From Galeruca laticollis (lineage: Eukaryota; Arthropoda; Insecta; Coleoptera; Chrysomelidae), in the NCBI GenBank assembly GCA_963921935.1, contig OY998175.1, positions 204,740,655 through 204,804,654 on the forward strand: 64,000 bases of DNA. The letters run 5' to 3'. Shown piece after piece: positions 44,736 to 54,249 of this stretch (position 1 is its first letter; the number at the start of each line of letters is the position of its first letter). The notes below the pieces were generated by a model. It had not been told where the DNA came from and did not search any database. It worked only from the letters and a program-made list of their open reading frames with translations. A program made the position numbers and the translations under genes.

Positions 44736-44990
44736 AAATTTCGAAAAGTAGAAATTCAATGACTTTATTATGAAAACTGATACTATGAGCAATTTGAATG
44801 CTAAATTCTTTGTATAAAATATAATTTCTGAAGAATCGGTAAGCTAAGTTAGGATCAATTAAACTTCTATTATTACCGGTATCTATTAAAAATTAGCATT
44901 TAATTCGGGAATAAAGATATAAGGAAGATTGGATTTTAGTAAGTTTAGATTAATTATGTTATGTCGTTGTTTTTCATAACCATGCGAAAA
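44735..44990 (-). pseudogene. Protease fragment, errantivirus-type, end of retained pol
   Basis: The retropepsin motif FLIDTGNNRSLIDPN is visible (about 44895-44855) with downstream AHSISFHNKVIEF. Sequence resembling protease ends at about 44735 and Env-like sequence begins, with no RT, RNase H or integrase between. The D-T-G is kept, but an upstream stop separates it from gag. Confidence 0.7.
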
Positions 44991-45004
44991 TTTATATCTG
45001 CGTT

Positions 45005-46221
45005 ATCAGAATGAGTTGAATCCTGCGTGGGAGGCTAAGAGTGTGTAGCAGGTGCATTTATCACGTTACTTTCTCGTTCTAGATAAGGATTATCATATGT
45101 TTCTTGGTGAATCTGAGTGTGAGAATTGCAACAGTTATTATTTTCAAGCAATTCATGATTTGAAGAATTTACATTTTCGGGATACTGGAATTCATTAGAA
45201 TATTCACAAAAATGATGATTTTTAATACGTGTATTACCAGATGATGTATCCATTGGCTCTGGATAATACCTATTCCTATTATGATACCTTGAATTTCTAG
45301 AAATTTGAATATTTCTAGCGAAATTATTTGCATACGAATTGTTATTTTGAAAAGATTATTTTGAGGTGATTAATTTTGAGGAACATACAAAGATCTTTGA
45401 TTATAATTAGAATTATTTGGATGATTATTGTTAAAATTTGGAGAATATTGTCTATTAATAGGTTGAGATGGCCTTGAAGATGACAAATTATTTATCCGGG
45501 GATTTGATGGTGCCATTCTCTGAACTGGTCTAAAATTTTGTGAATTTAAATAATTAGTTTTACGCGTACTGTACAAGAAATGTACTTCGTCGACTATTAA
45601 AGACATTGCCTTTTCTTGACTGTCTGGATTTCTTAAGCGAATATTATTTTGTAACTGGCCGCTGAGCCCACTAATAAATGTTTTTAATGCTAACTTATCA
45701 TAACTCTCTAGTCTAATACATTTTTCTTGAGGTGGTAGATTTGAAGCATTTATATTTGATGCTATTAAACTTCTACAATCTTGGCAACGCATGCCAAAAT
45801 TATATGGTGTTTTATTTTTGAATGGATGTAAAGCAATTGAGTCTTGACCGAGACAATCAAGATTTCTTTGATCTCCAAAAGTTAATTGTAATTATTTTCT
45901 ATTATCATCCCATATAGTTAATTCTGAACGGGATCTTATTAAACTTAAGGCTCTACCTGTTAATTTACCTATTATTGCCCGTAAAATATATGAATTAATT
46001 TGAGCACTTACATTTGTAGTATCTGCGAATTGACCTATCAAACTTCCACAAGCATCTAAAAATAATCCTAATGTGTCTGCATTGCCACCAAATTCTGGTA
46101 AAGTATCTACATCTAATTTCAGAAGTGAATAATTTACATGCACTGTAGCCATTTCTGAAATTGGAGGCAAACTCTCAATATTTATTAATATATCTGAATT
46201 ACAACTATCTTCTAAATTCAA
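45005..46221 (-). pseudogene. Gag pseudogene, errantivirus-type
   Basis: The first part (46221-45892) contains LPEFGGNADTLGLFLDACGS and ALSLIRSRSELTIWDD. After a frame break it continues (45792-45370) with ESYDKLALKTFISGLSGQLQ and RLRNPDSQEKAMSLIVDE, a typical errantivirus capsid end. An Asn/Ser/Pro/Gln-rich tail follows (to about 45005). The tail contains no clear zinc knuckle. At least two frameshifts are present. Confidence 0.75.
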
Positions 46222-46605
46222 TGATTGAGATTGAATATTAAAACATATAAAAATGTAGAAAAATTAAAAATCACTCATAAATCAACATAAAAGTATGAAG
46301 GAACATTATATAGGAGAACAAAATTCGCTTACCAAAGTAAATGGGTTGGCTTCATATTTCTACTTCGTACCAAAAGAGGTTGAACGATGCAGTTTCTTTC
46401 TCTTAAGTTGGCTGATCTTCTTAAAAGTAACCGGGTTCTGCAATGTTGGCTTCTTCAGGGGTCTCCAAACTTCGGCGATGTGGATCCTTCGTCTGGATGA
46501 ACACTTTCCAAATTACCGATATTTTCGACTTTACGCTATCGTTAATTGTCAATAAACTATTGATATAGACCGGTTGGACACTATTTTTGTTGTCGTTCCG
46601 TTTGA
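46222..46605 (-). other. Leader of errantivirus-type element
   Basis: About 380 non-coding bases between the primer site and gag, including short upstream frames. In errantiviruses this region carries the splice donor for env mRNA; I cannot place one with confidence here. Confidence 0.4.
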
Positions 46606-46625
46606 CAATCCTACTGGCTGCGCCA
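46606..46625 (-). promoter_or_regulatory. Primer-binding site (tRNA-Ser type)
   Basis: TGGCGCAGCCAGTAGGATTG on the minus strand abuts the 5' LTR end. It resembles the TGGCGCAGTCGGTAGGA site used by several insect errantiviruses, with some mismatches. Confidence 0.75.
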
Positions 46626-46851
46626 ATTTTATGTTCACTCTCGTAAAAGTCGTTTTTAAAAATAATAGAACAATTCAAGAAAATGGAACTTTATTAACTT
46701 AATAAACAATTGAATGTTATAGTTGTAAAGTATAAGTTAAAAAGATGAAAATGGCGGCTCGCAACTGGTTTTTTTCCGTTGCCGTAAGGGGGGGAACGCT
46801 TCTCAGATTTAGCAACGTCGGCTCTTTTCTAGGAAATCCAGGTTCATAACT
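46626..46851 (-). repeat. 5' LTR of errantivirus-type element
   Basis: 226 bases, start AGTTATGAACCTGGATTTCC on the minus strand, end ...ATAAAATT next to the primer site. Similar to 37053-37280. Followed on the outside by the TTCG target duplication. Confidence 0.88.
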
Positions 46852-46855
46852 TTCG

Positions 46856-47241
46856 TAATCACTAGATAATTGAACGTAAGTTTAGTCCAGTATTCTTCTC
46901 CTATCTTGTGAAATAACTGGTAGGGGCAAGTGGGAAACTGTAATAACTTTTGTTTCGCTTTATGGATTTTAGCAAACTTACTATCATTTGCGAGCAAATT
47001 CATTGCCTAATAACATATAATAGCCATTCCAGTCGTTTTAACGGTCGATAGGTGGCGGTGAATGAACAATTGTTTTGTTTTCCACTTTTTTTGGGAATGC
47101 GATGCAATAATTTTTAATCACTTGCTTGAAGGAAGAGACAATTTATAATGAAGCGGTAAAAACCGCATCTTAACACCTATTGTCTAAGCGAGGGTACCAT
47201 AAAAATAGCTATACATAAAAATAGGATTTTGACCAATTCAG
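46856..47241. other. Short unassigned spacer
   Basis: Lies between the errantivirus-type element and the pogo-like transposon. One minus-strand frame here runs into the LTR but has no recognisable domain. Confidence 0.3.
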
Positions 47242-47651
47242 TAAGGGAGGGGCGCGAGGGGTAATCGTGCGCACTCACGTAACTCATATTTCTGGACTCT
47301 AAGCCAACCTCTACCTACTATAATCCTTTGATCTATGCATGTAGAGTACACACCGCCAGTTGCTTAGTTCTCGATTGACTGTTGACCTAACCTAACCAAA
47401 TAACGGTAAAATTTTATAAAATATGCTGAGTGAAAAATATGGCGGTAAGTCCAAATTTTTTATTTAATTGTATCAATCAAATAATCACCTAAATACTTAA
47501 AATTTTGCGTTTAATCTTGAGTATATTTGCTCCTATTTCATTAAGTAGAGATTGTTCTGGAAATTTTTTGATTATTTAAATCCAAAAGGGGTAATGGTGC
47601 GCACCCCACATATAATTATATGTAAAATAATTAATTTTTTTTTATTTATAG

Positions 47652-48130
47652 ATGCCGCGAAATTATAAACGGAAAACAGACATTGGCCATACAGCCCCAA
47701 GACCTACAAAATGCAAAGAGGGTTATAAAAGATGAGGGAAAAAAACTAGAGGGGCTGGACGAGAATATAATATTCCTGAATCTACCTTAAGAAAGCGAAT
47801 AAAAAATGAATCCGAAATTCCACCCCGTTTGGGTCGTAAGCGATTATTTTCAAAGGAAATAGAAGGCGATTTACGGGACTGGGTTCTTTTACTGGCCCAA
47901 ATAGTCTACGGTTTATTACCCAAATGTCTTAGAAGGTTAGTATTTCGATACACTGAACAGCATAATATATTGCACACTTTTAATAAGGAGACGAAATTGG
48001 CCGGAAAAGACTGGCTTAACGGCTTTGTAAAACGATTTACTGAATTAGCATTAATACAACCTGAAGAAACAAGTTTAAATAGGATTGCTTCGTTTAATAA
48101 AGATGAGATTGATTTATTTCATTCTAACCT
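47652..48130 (+). pseudogene. Pogo-like transposase 1, N-terminal HTH part
   Basis: Begins MPRNYKRKTDIGHTAPRPTK after an upstream intron whose donor (ATGGCG then GTAAGT, 47445) and acceptor (TTATTTATAG, 47651) fit consensus. REYNIPESTLRKRIKN is the first HTH (psq-like). LAGKDWLNGFVKRFTEL and SLNRIASFNKDEI belong to the CENP-B-type second HTH. A TGA at about 47733 and a frame change break it. It stops at the TTAA target of the piggyBac insertion. Confidence 0.8.
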
Positions 48131-48511
48131 TAACCCTCGAGGTACCGAGCGGGGTACATATGCACCGCAGCGTCAGTTATTATCGCTCAATTTTTGAAAT
48201 ATTGCTTTTTATGCCTCCATATTTTTTTATGGTTAATAAAGAGCAGTAAAACTTGATCTCTTTTCAATTTTATCACAACTCTCAAAGAAACGTAATTAAA
48301 AAATAAAAACTGGCACGGGGAGCATTTGTACCCCACTCGGTACTTGAAGCCAGCAATTTTTGCTGTCACCTCCACATGCGCAGTAAGATTATTCACCGCC
48401 GGGAGGGAGTAAACTCATGTCCGAGTCTGCAGTGTGTGATTGTCAATCGTACATAACGTGTTACGTTATAGTAATTTGTTATAGTATCTTGCAATAACGT
48501 TGCAGTAAAAT

Positions 48512-51178
48512 ATGTCTAAAAAAATACAGGTACGTAATTCTAAGAGACTGACTGAATTCGAAATGGAAGAGTTCCTGAATGACGATAATGCAGACGAATT
48601 GGACGATATTATAAACTATTATGATACTGAAGAAAACAGTGATAGAGAACCGGAAATATGTGAAGAGGTATATGACGATATAGGGGACGATAATACTGAA
48701 ACGGAAGGTTTAGGAAGAAATGTACAACTGGAAGCAGTTTCAAAAGAAAATAATAACCCCGATCTAGTCTACAAAACCAAGAATGGCACAGAATGGGCAG
48801 AAATACCTTTTAGACAGTCGCGCAGAACAATCAGGGATATAGTCAAGATGAAGCAAGACTTACTGAACTTAGTTCAAATTTGACATCTGAATTGGATGCA
48901 TTTAGGTTGTTATTGTCCGATGAAATAATTGAAGTTATGGCACTTCAAACAAATAATAAGGCTGAACAGGTAAAAGTGCACTTATTTCTATTGGTACAAC
49001 TTTTGTAACTTTTTGCATTTTTTTATAATTGTAGGTATTGAAACTTTTCAACCCTTAACCGGAGACACGTCAGCTTTGTTGCATGAACAGAGAGGTGTCG
49101 TCTACAAGACTACTTTTTTTAATTGGCGAGAATAAATAAAATACTTTAAAAGACTATATTATCATATTAAAAATGAACAAACTTAACCCTTTTGGATAAA
49201 ATGAAATGGAAAAATTAAATTAACTCTAATTATAAACCAAAAAATAAATAATCATATCCTTAAAAAGGGGAAAAATAAAAAATATTTGAACAAGAATAAA
49301 AAAACTTTTCACACGCCATAATATTCAAAAGACAAAAATTTTTATTTTAAAAAATAGATAATAGAAAAGTAACTCAAACTTTAAATATAAAAAAACATCG
49401 ATCATAATGCCTTGGGGCTCCTCTAGCAATCCTCAAAGTTTAGTGTTTATCTTCAATACACTTGTCAAAAATTGGCTTTGTACACTGTAGGCATATTGCT
49501 TTCCGACACTCAATGCATAAATATTTGGTCATTCTACGTTTGGCGGACGGACATAGATGACATATTTTCCACTTTTCTAGAATATAAGTATTTGGGTGCG
49601 CCGGTGGGTCTACTGTAGAGCCAAGGATACGACTTACAAACAGAAACGGAGACGCTTCTTGTGTCGGACTACGGTGTACTTCTCAGTACACACTGATCTA
49701 CTTTTGCAAATTGGGCTACCTGCTAAGCTCGAATAAGGGAAGGAATAGATAAAGTAACACGCCAGTGAGCGCTCTTACCAGTGATTACAGATCCATTATT
49801 TTTTTGCTGGCGACTGACAGACGACATGTTAAGAGTTATTCAACGCCATCCTGATAAAAAACGAATATGGTTTCCAACAGACTCCACTGAAGTCCTAGCC
49901 TATTTGGGACTCCTAATTATTATGGGTTCACACCAAGCTTCAAAGGAAACTGTGAAACAAAGGAAACTGTAAAAACGCTTAGGTGTACGGAAAAACGTTA
50001 TGCTAGGAAAATAATTGCCTCAACTATGTCCCGTACACGCTTTCAGCTGCTATCATCATTTCTTCGGTTTGATGACTTTACAACCAGAGAAGCTCGCAAA
50101 GCGATTGATAAATTGGCTCCCATTAGAGACTTTTTTGGATATCTTTGTAAGCAACTGCAAAAAGACCTACAATCCAGGAATGCACGTGACTATCTATGAG
50201 CAGTTGGTTTCATTTAGGGGCCGTTGCTTATTTCGGGTTTATATGAAGAATAAACCCGATAAGTATGGATTGAAAATATGGGCGATGGCCGACAGTGAAA
50301 CAAGTATACCTGGGCAAACTCAACAATGTTGTAGACAAAAATCAAGGAGAAAGAGTTGTGCTTGATCTCGTAAATTCATTAGGGACAGGATACGGTCTTA
50401 CAAAGGACAACTTGCTTACAAATTTTCCATTGGCAGATGAATTGCTGGAGAAAGGAATAACTCTCTGCAGTACTTTTCTAGCAAATAAGACCATATTCCC
50501 AAAGAATTGCTACCCCGACGCGCAAAGCCAGTTTTTTCTAGCATGTTTGCATTCACGCAAAGCCATACAATGGTCTCCTATATGCGAAGCAAAGGAAAAG
50601 CAGTTATATTGCTATCTACAGAGCATCACGATGATGCTGTTTCAGGAGAAGATTCCAAACACAAACCCGATATCATATTGCACTACAATAGAACAAAAGG
50701 TGCCGTAGATACCATTGATCAAATGGTAAAACAATATTCAGCCCGCCGAATTAGCAATCGTTGGCCAATGGCAATATTTGGTCAATTGTTGGATATCCCC
50801 GGAATAAATTCGTTTATTTTATGGAAAACAAAATTTCCTGAAACGAAAACAAAAAGCAGGGATGATAGAAAAAAATATTTGCTTCGGTTGGGCAAGGCAC
50901 TCCTCAAACCAAATATGGGTAGAAGATTTGAAACTCCAAAAGGTTCACACAAAACTATTAGGAATTACATGCTTGATGTTATTCAAGAATTAACACGTAA
51001 CGAAGCACCAGTGCCAGTTATGAATAATCCCTCGTAAACTGCTGGACGTTGCCACTTGTGTGACAGAAAAAGAGACCGAAAATCCAGGATGTTTTGCATC
51101 CAATGCAAAAATTTTGTGTGCTCTGTACATTATACAACGCAAATAATTTGCAGAAGATGCAAAGAAACCGAGCTAGAA
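48512..51178 (+). pseudogene. piggyBac-type transposase pseudogene 2 (intron, catalytic D to Y)
   Basis: The N-terminus has a hydrophobic/acidic start (LTEFEMEEFLNDDNADELDD), then FRQSRRTIRDIVKMKQD. An intron at 48970-49034 follows (CAG then GTAAAA; ATTGTAG). After an inserted fragment the core resumes at 49781: LTDDMLRVIQRHPDKKR, EVLAYLGLLIIMG, then VTIYEQLVSFRGRCLFRVYM, where the first catalytic Asp is Tyr. TKDNLLTNFPLADELLEKG and VDTIDQMVKQYSARR keep the other Asp residues. The C-terminal zinc domain reads CHLCDRKRDRKSR...CIQC...C...ICRRC. Frameshifts occur near 48880, 49970, 50360 and 50500. Confidence 0.88.
49050..49780 (-). mobile_element. piggyBac-derived fragment nested in piggyBac 2 (opposite strand)
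   Basis: An AT-rich insertion between the intron acceptor and the core exon of piggyBac 2. It starts near a TTAA (CCCTTAACCGGAGACACGTC). On the minus strand at 49585-49439 it encodes a Cys-rich tail (KICHLCPSAKRRMTKYLCIE, CRKAICLQCTKPIFDKCI) followed by a stop, the hallmark of a piggyBac C-terminus. The rest has no ORF. The right end is not clear. It looks like an internally deleted piggyBac relative. Confidence 0.6.
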
Positions 51179-51409
51179 TGAAAAGCATAAGGAATGTTAT
51201 TTTTTAAGTGGAGAAGAATATTAGCCTGTTTACTTAGTTTTGTACTCACTTTAAAAATAAAAATATTATTTTCCTTCTTTCTTTCTTCAGATAAAGATTA
51301 ACTATCACTGTTGCACTGTATGCTTAATGAATACTGCTATAGTATATAATTTTGACTTGGGGTACAGATGTACCCCGGACGGTACCACGTGTGATTTTTT
51401 TAGCACGGT

Positions 51410-52752
51410 AACAAGAGCGTTAAGAAGCCAGTTGAAAAGATTCACTTTGACCCGAATAAAACTTATAATATAGATAAGACCGGCGTCACGACGGTGCAAA
51501 ATATGCCCAAAAGTGTATGGATCTAAAGGGGCTAAAAAATTAGGCTATATCTGCTAAGTGAGGAAGAACGGTTACGGCCATTTTCTGCACAAATCCTGTA
51601 GGTCATTTCATTTCTTCAATGTTGATATACCCACGCAAAAGAATGTCTACTACACTCCAAAAAATGGACCAATTGGTGCTTCTTACCAGTGCTCAAGAAA
51701 CGGATGAACTAACACAGTTATTTTCTTCAATGGTTAATACATTTTGAAAAGTATACCAAACCAATCGCAACCGAACCCGTTTTATAAATTATGAACAATC
51801 ATAATAGCCATATTTCTATGGCAGCATATAATTTTTGTAAGGAAGGGAACATCCATAAGTTGTCGCTTCCGCCCCATACCTCCGACCATATGCAACCTCT
51901 AGACCTAACATTTTTTGGCCCTTTGAAAAATGCTCTATACAGATAATACGATTCATATTTATCAACTACTGGACATCAAACAATAACGGAGTATGATATC
52001 GCTGAGGTACTCAATAAGGCTTTCATGAAAGTTGCTACGATGGAAAAAGCAGCTTATCACTAGATCCGGATAAATTCAATGAAAATGACTTTGCACCTTC
52101 AAATCAAATGAGGGATGTTACAGTTGAGGAAGTTCCTCCAACAACAGAAACTAGTAGAGCAGGTGGGTCTGATGACACATCACCACCAATGCAAGATAAT
52201 GAACCGACCACATCTAAATTTTTCTTGGTTCTGGCTCCAATTCCAAAAAAAACAAATGCAGAAAAAGTCAGCAAGAAAACCTCGAGAAAAACAGCACTCC
52301 GAAATTTTGACAAGTACACCAATCCTGGGCAAATTGGAAGAAGCTCAAGCAAAGCGGAAATGAAAGAAAGAAAAACTAAAAGAAGGAAATGAAAAGAATG
52401 TTGAATCTACAGTTTGTAGGTATTTTAATGAGGAGTCATCAGAGGGAAATAAAATTAAAGGGAAAAAGAAACTGAAAAGAGAACCCACACCTGATTCAAC
52501 TTATTCTGAAGATGGCGATATTGTTTCAAATCTTTGCGATGATGACGAGCTAGATGATGCTAACTTCACAGTTTCTCCTGCTCCTCTAGAAAAAAACCTG
52601 CAACACCTAACGAATTATGTGGTATTTGTGGAGTATTTGGGAAGATTCGTGTGTTATGGAATCGGTGTCTTTTGTGCTCAATATGGAATCACGCGGACTG
52701 CGCAGGTGTTGATAGTCCAAAGGATTATAAATGCGATTTTTGTTCAATGTAA
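51410..52752 (+). pseudogene. Pogo-like transposase 1, DDE domain and PHD-like C-terminus
   Basis: Resumes after the piggyBac insertion. NIDKTGVTTVQN holds the first catalytic Asp. NGPIGASYQCSRNG follows, then IMNNHNSHIS where the second Asp has become Asn, then LPPHTSDHMQPLDLTFFGPL with the third Asp. A hydrophilic region (52108-52392) leads to a C-terminal Cys/His cluster, CGICGVFGKIR...RCLLCSIWNHADC...CDFCSM with stop at 52750, which has PHD-finger spacing. Frame changes are frequent. The DDE_1 family cuts at TA-flanked TIRs; this copy is dead. Confidence 0.82.
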
Positions 52753-53129
52753 CGTTTTTTAAAAATAGGTAATGTTTTTTAAAAATCACTTTTAATCAAA
52801 AGAAATATTGTGTTAATAATAAATATTTTGTAATAATATTGCTTTTCTTAACAATATTTTTACTGCTCAATATTTTTGCACTTGGCTCAGAATTGTGTTT
52901 TTGTTCTTTAATTTTTCGACATTTTTTGGTCATATACTGTTAATATTACTTATAACATGCAAATGTTTTTAAACAATCTTACTTAACTGCGCACCATTTC
53001 CCCATTTTCCCTTATCATTGTTACAATAGCCAACAATTAATTACGTAACAGAAACAGCAAAAATAACCAACATACACCTAGTAACGTAACCTAAAGATTC
53101 TGCTGGAAATGCTTACCATCTTTTTCGAG

Positions 53130-54115
53130 GCATATATTTAAACTCTGCGTGGTAGGAAAGACAGCAGCCCAGAAATACTGTTAATTGCGTTTTGTATTAG
53201 TTGAATGAGATCTGGTCTATTTGCAGGTCCTATCAGAAATACGAAATCATTAATTCGACCCCAAATATAAGAATCTAACACAGTTAGGTCGGGGGATATT
53301 GGCGTCCAGAGAAATATACTTCCATCCACCTATACTCATATTGTTGTTTTAAAAAATGGATAACTTCATTTGTTAAGTGGACTGGGCTGCGATCTTGTTG
53401 TATCTACATATTTCGCCGTACTGCTGAAGGAATATGTTCTCATAATATAGGCAAATCATATCTTAAGAATCTTACGTGACGCTCGCCATTCAAATGTCAT
53501 AAACAAAAGGGCATATAATTTAAAGAAATCTTGGGATATAAAAGGGCGTATGATTTTACCATCTAGAATCCCACACCATACGTTGACTGATCAGCGACTC
53601 TGGTTAAAATCTCTCCGCATCCACTGTGGATTTTGCGCAGACCAATAGTGTATGTTATGTATATTTACATATTCATAACTGGAAAATGTAGCTTCATCGG
53701 ACCACATTATATTTGATTTAAAATTTGGATTTTCATTCAGCATATCCTTTTCCAATTACAATGATCCAGTCTTTTATCGTTATCTGTAGCTTTTAATCCT
53801 TGATGAAGGGATACACGATACAGCTGAAAACGATTCCATTCAAAATAAAGTGAACACAATACCTATATATTCCTAACGGGCAAGATACTTTTCAAACGCT
53901 TACTTGTGGATCTGCAGCAATGTATCCAAAAACATTTTCTTCATATATTTCTGTATTAGACGAATTTTTAAATGCTCTACTGAAAAATGTTATCGCAAGG
54001 GATATCTTGATGCAAATTCTCTTGCTGCAATTGGAGCATTCTCAAAACATTCATAAGCTTCGCTATTTGTTTAAGGCATTACTTATCTCAGAATTACTAG
54101 CCGTTATAGGGAGAT
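53130..54115 (-). pseudogene. Mariner-type transposase pseudogene 2, catalytic Asp triad kept
   Basis: On the minus strand an HTH start (YECFENAPIAAREFASRYPL, with changes) and a second HTH (AADPQVSV) lead to YRVSLHQGLKATDNDKRLDH. Catalytic segments read MWSDEATFSS, QQDRSPVHLTNEVIHF and ISPDLTVLDSYIWGRIND, so all three Asp positions are kept. Stops and frame changes at several places (for example near 53630 and 53430) still make it a pseudogene. TIRs were not found. It sits between the two pogo-like transposons. Confidence 0.8.
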
Positions 54116-54249
54116 AACTTCACTAGATATTAATTATAAATTCAAGTTGTGTACAATGTATGATATCTGGACGCCTACTAGGGTGAACCGGACAGTTATT
54201 GGACACTTAGGGAAATTTTGATTTTCAAAATTCAACCACTAAGTTACCA

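Larger units (their letters stand above)
37053..46851 (-). mobile_element. Errantivirus-type (Gypsy group) LTR element, pol-deleted, TTCG target duplication
   Basis: Similar 225-228-bp LTRs lie at 37053-37280 and 46626-46851 in the same orientation. Each reads AGTTATGAACCTGG...AATT on the minus strand, as in insect errantiviruses. TTCG flanks the element on both sides (37049-37052 and 46852-46855), a perfect 4-bp target duplication. On the minus strand the order is 5' LTR, primer site, gag, start of protease, env, polypurine tract, 3' LTR. RT, RNase H and integrase are missing. A full non-LTR element is inserted in env. Every reading frame is broken, so it is a dead copy. Confidence 0.9.
48134..51393 (+). 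mobile_element. piggyBac-type transposon 2, inserted at TTAA in pogo 1
   Basis: The left end CCCTCGAGGTACCGAGCGGG follows a TTAA (48130-48133) inside the pogo coding frame. The right end is an inverted, imperfect match (GTACCCCGGACGGTACCACG), but the right-hand TTAA is altered to ATTT. It carries one transposase gene with an intron and a further insertion. Confidence 0.82.
47244..53012 (+). mobile_element. Pogo-like DNA transposon 1 (TA target duplication), interrupted by piggyBac 2
   Basis: The left end (AGGGAGGGGCGCGAGGGGTA then ATCGTGCGCA) and the right end (TGCGCACCATTTCCCCATTT then TCCCT) are imperfect inverted repeats flanked by TA at 47242-47243 and 53013-53014. A second inner TGGTGCGCA lies at 47593. 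The plus-strand transposase gene is split by a piggyBac element at 48134-51393. Without that insertion the element is about 2.5 kb, normal for pogo/Tigger types. Confidence 0.8.
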
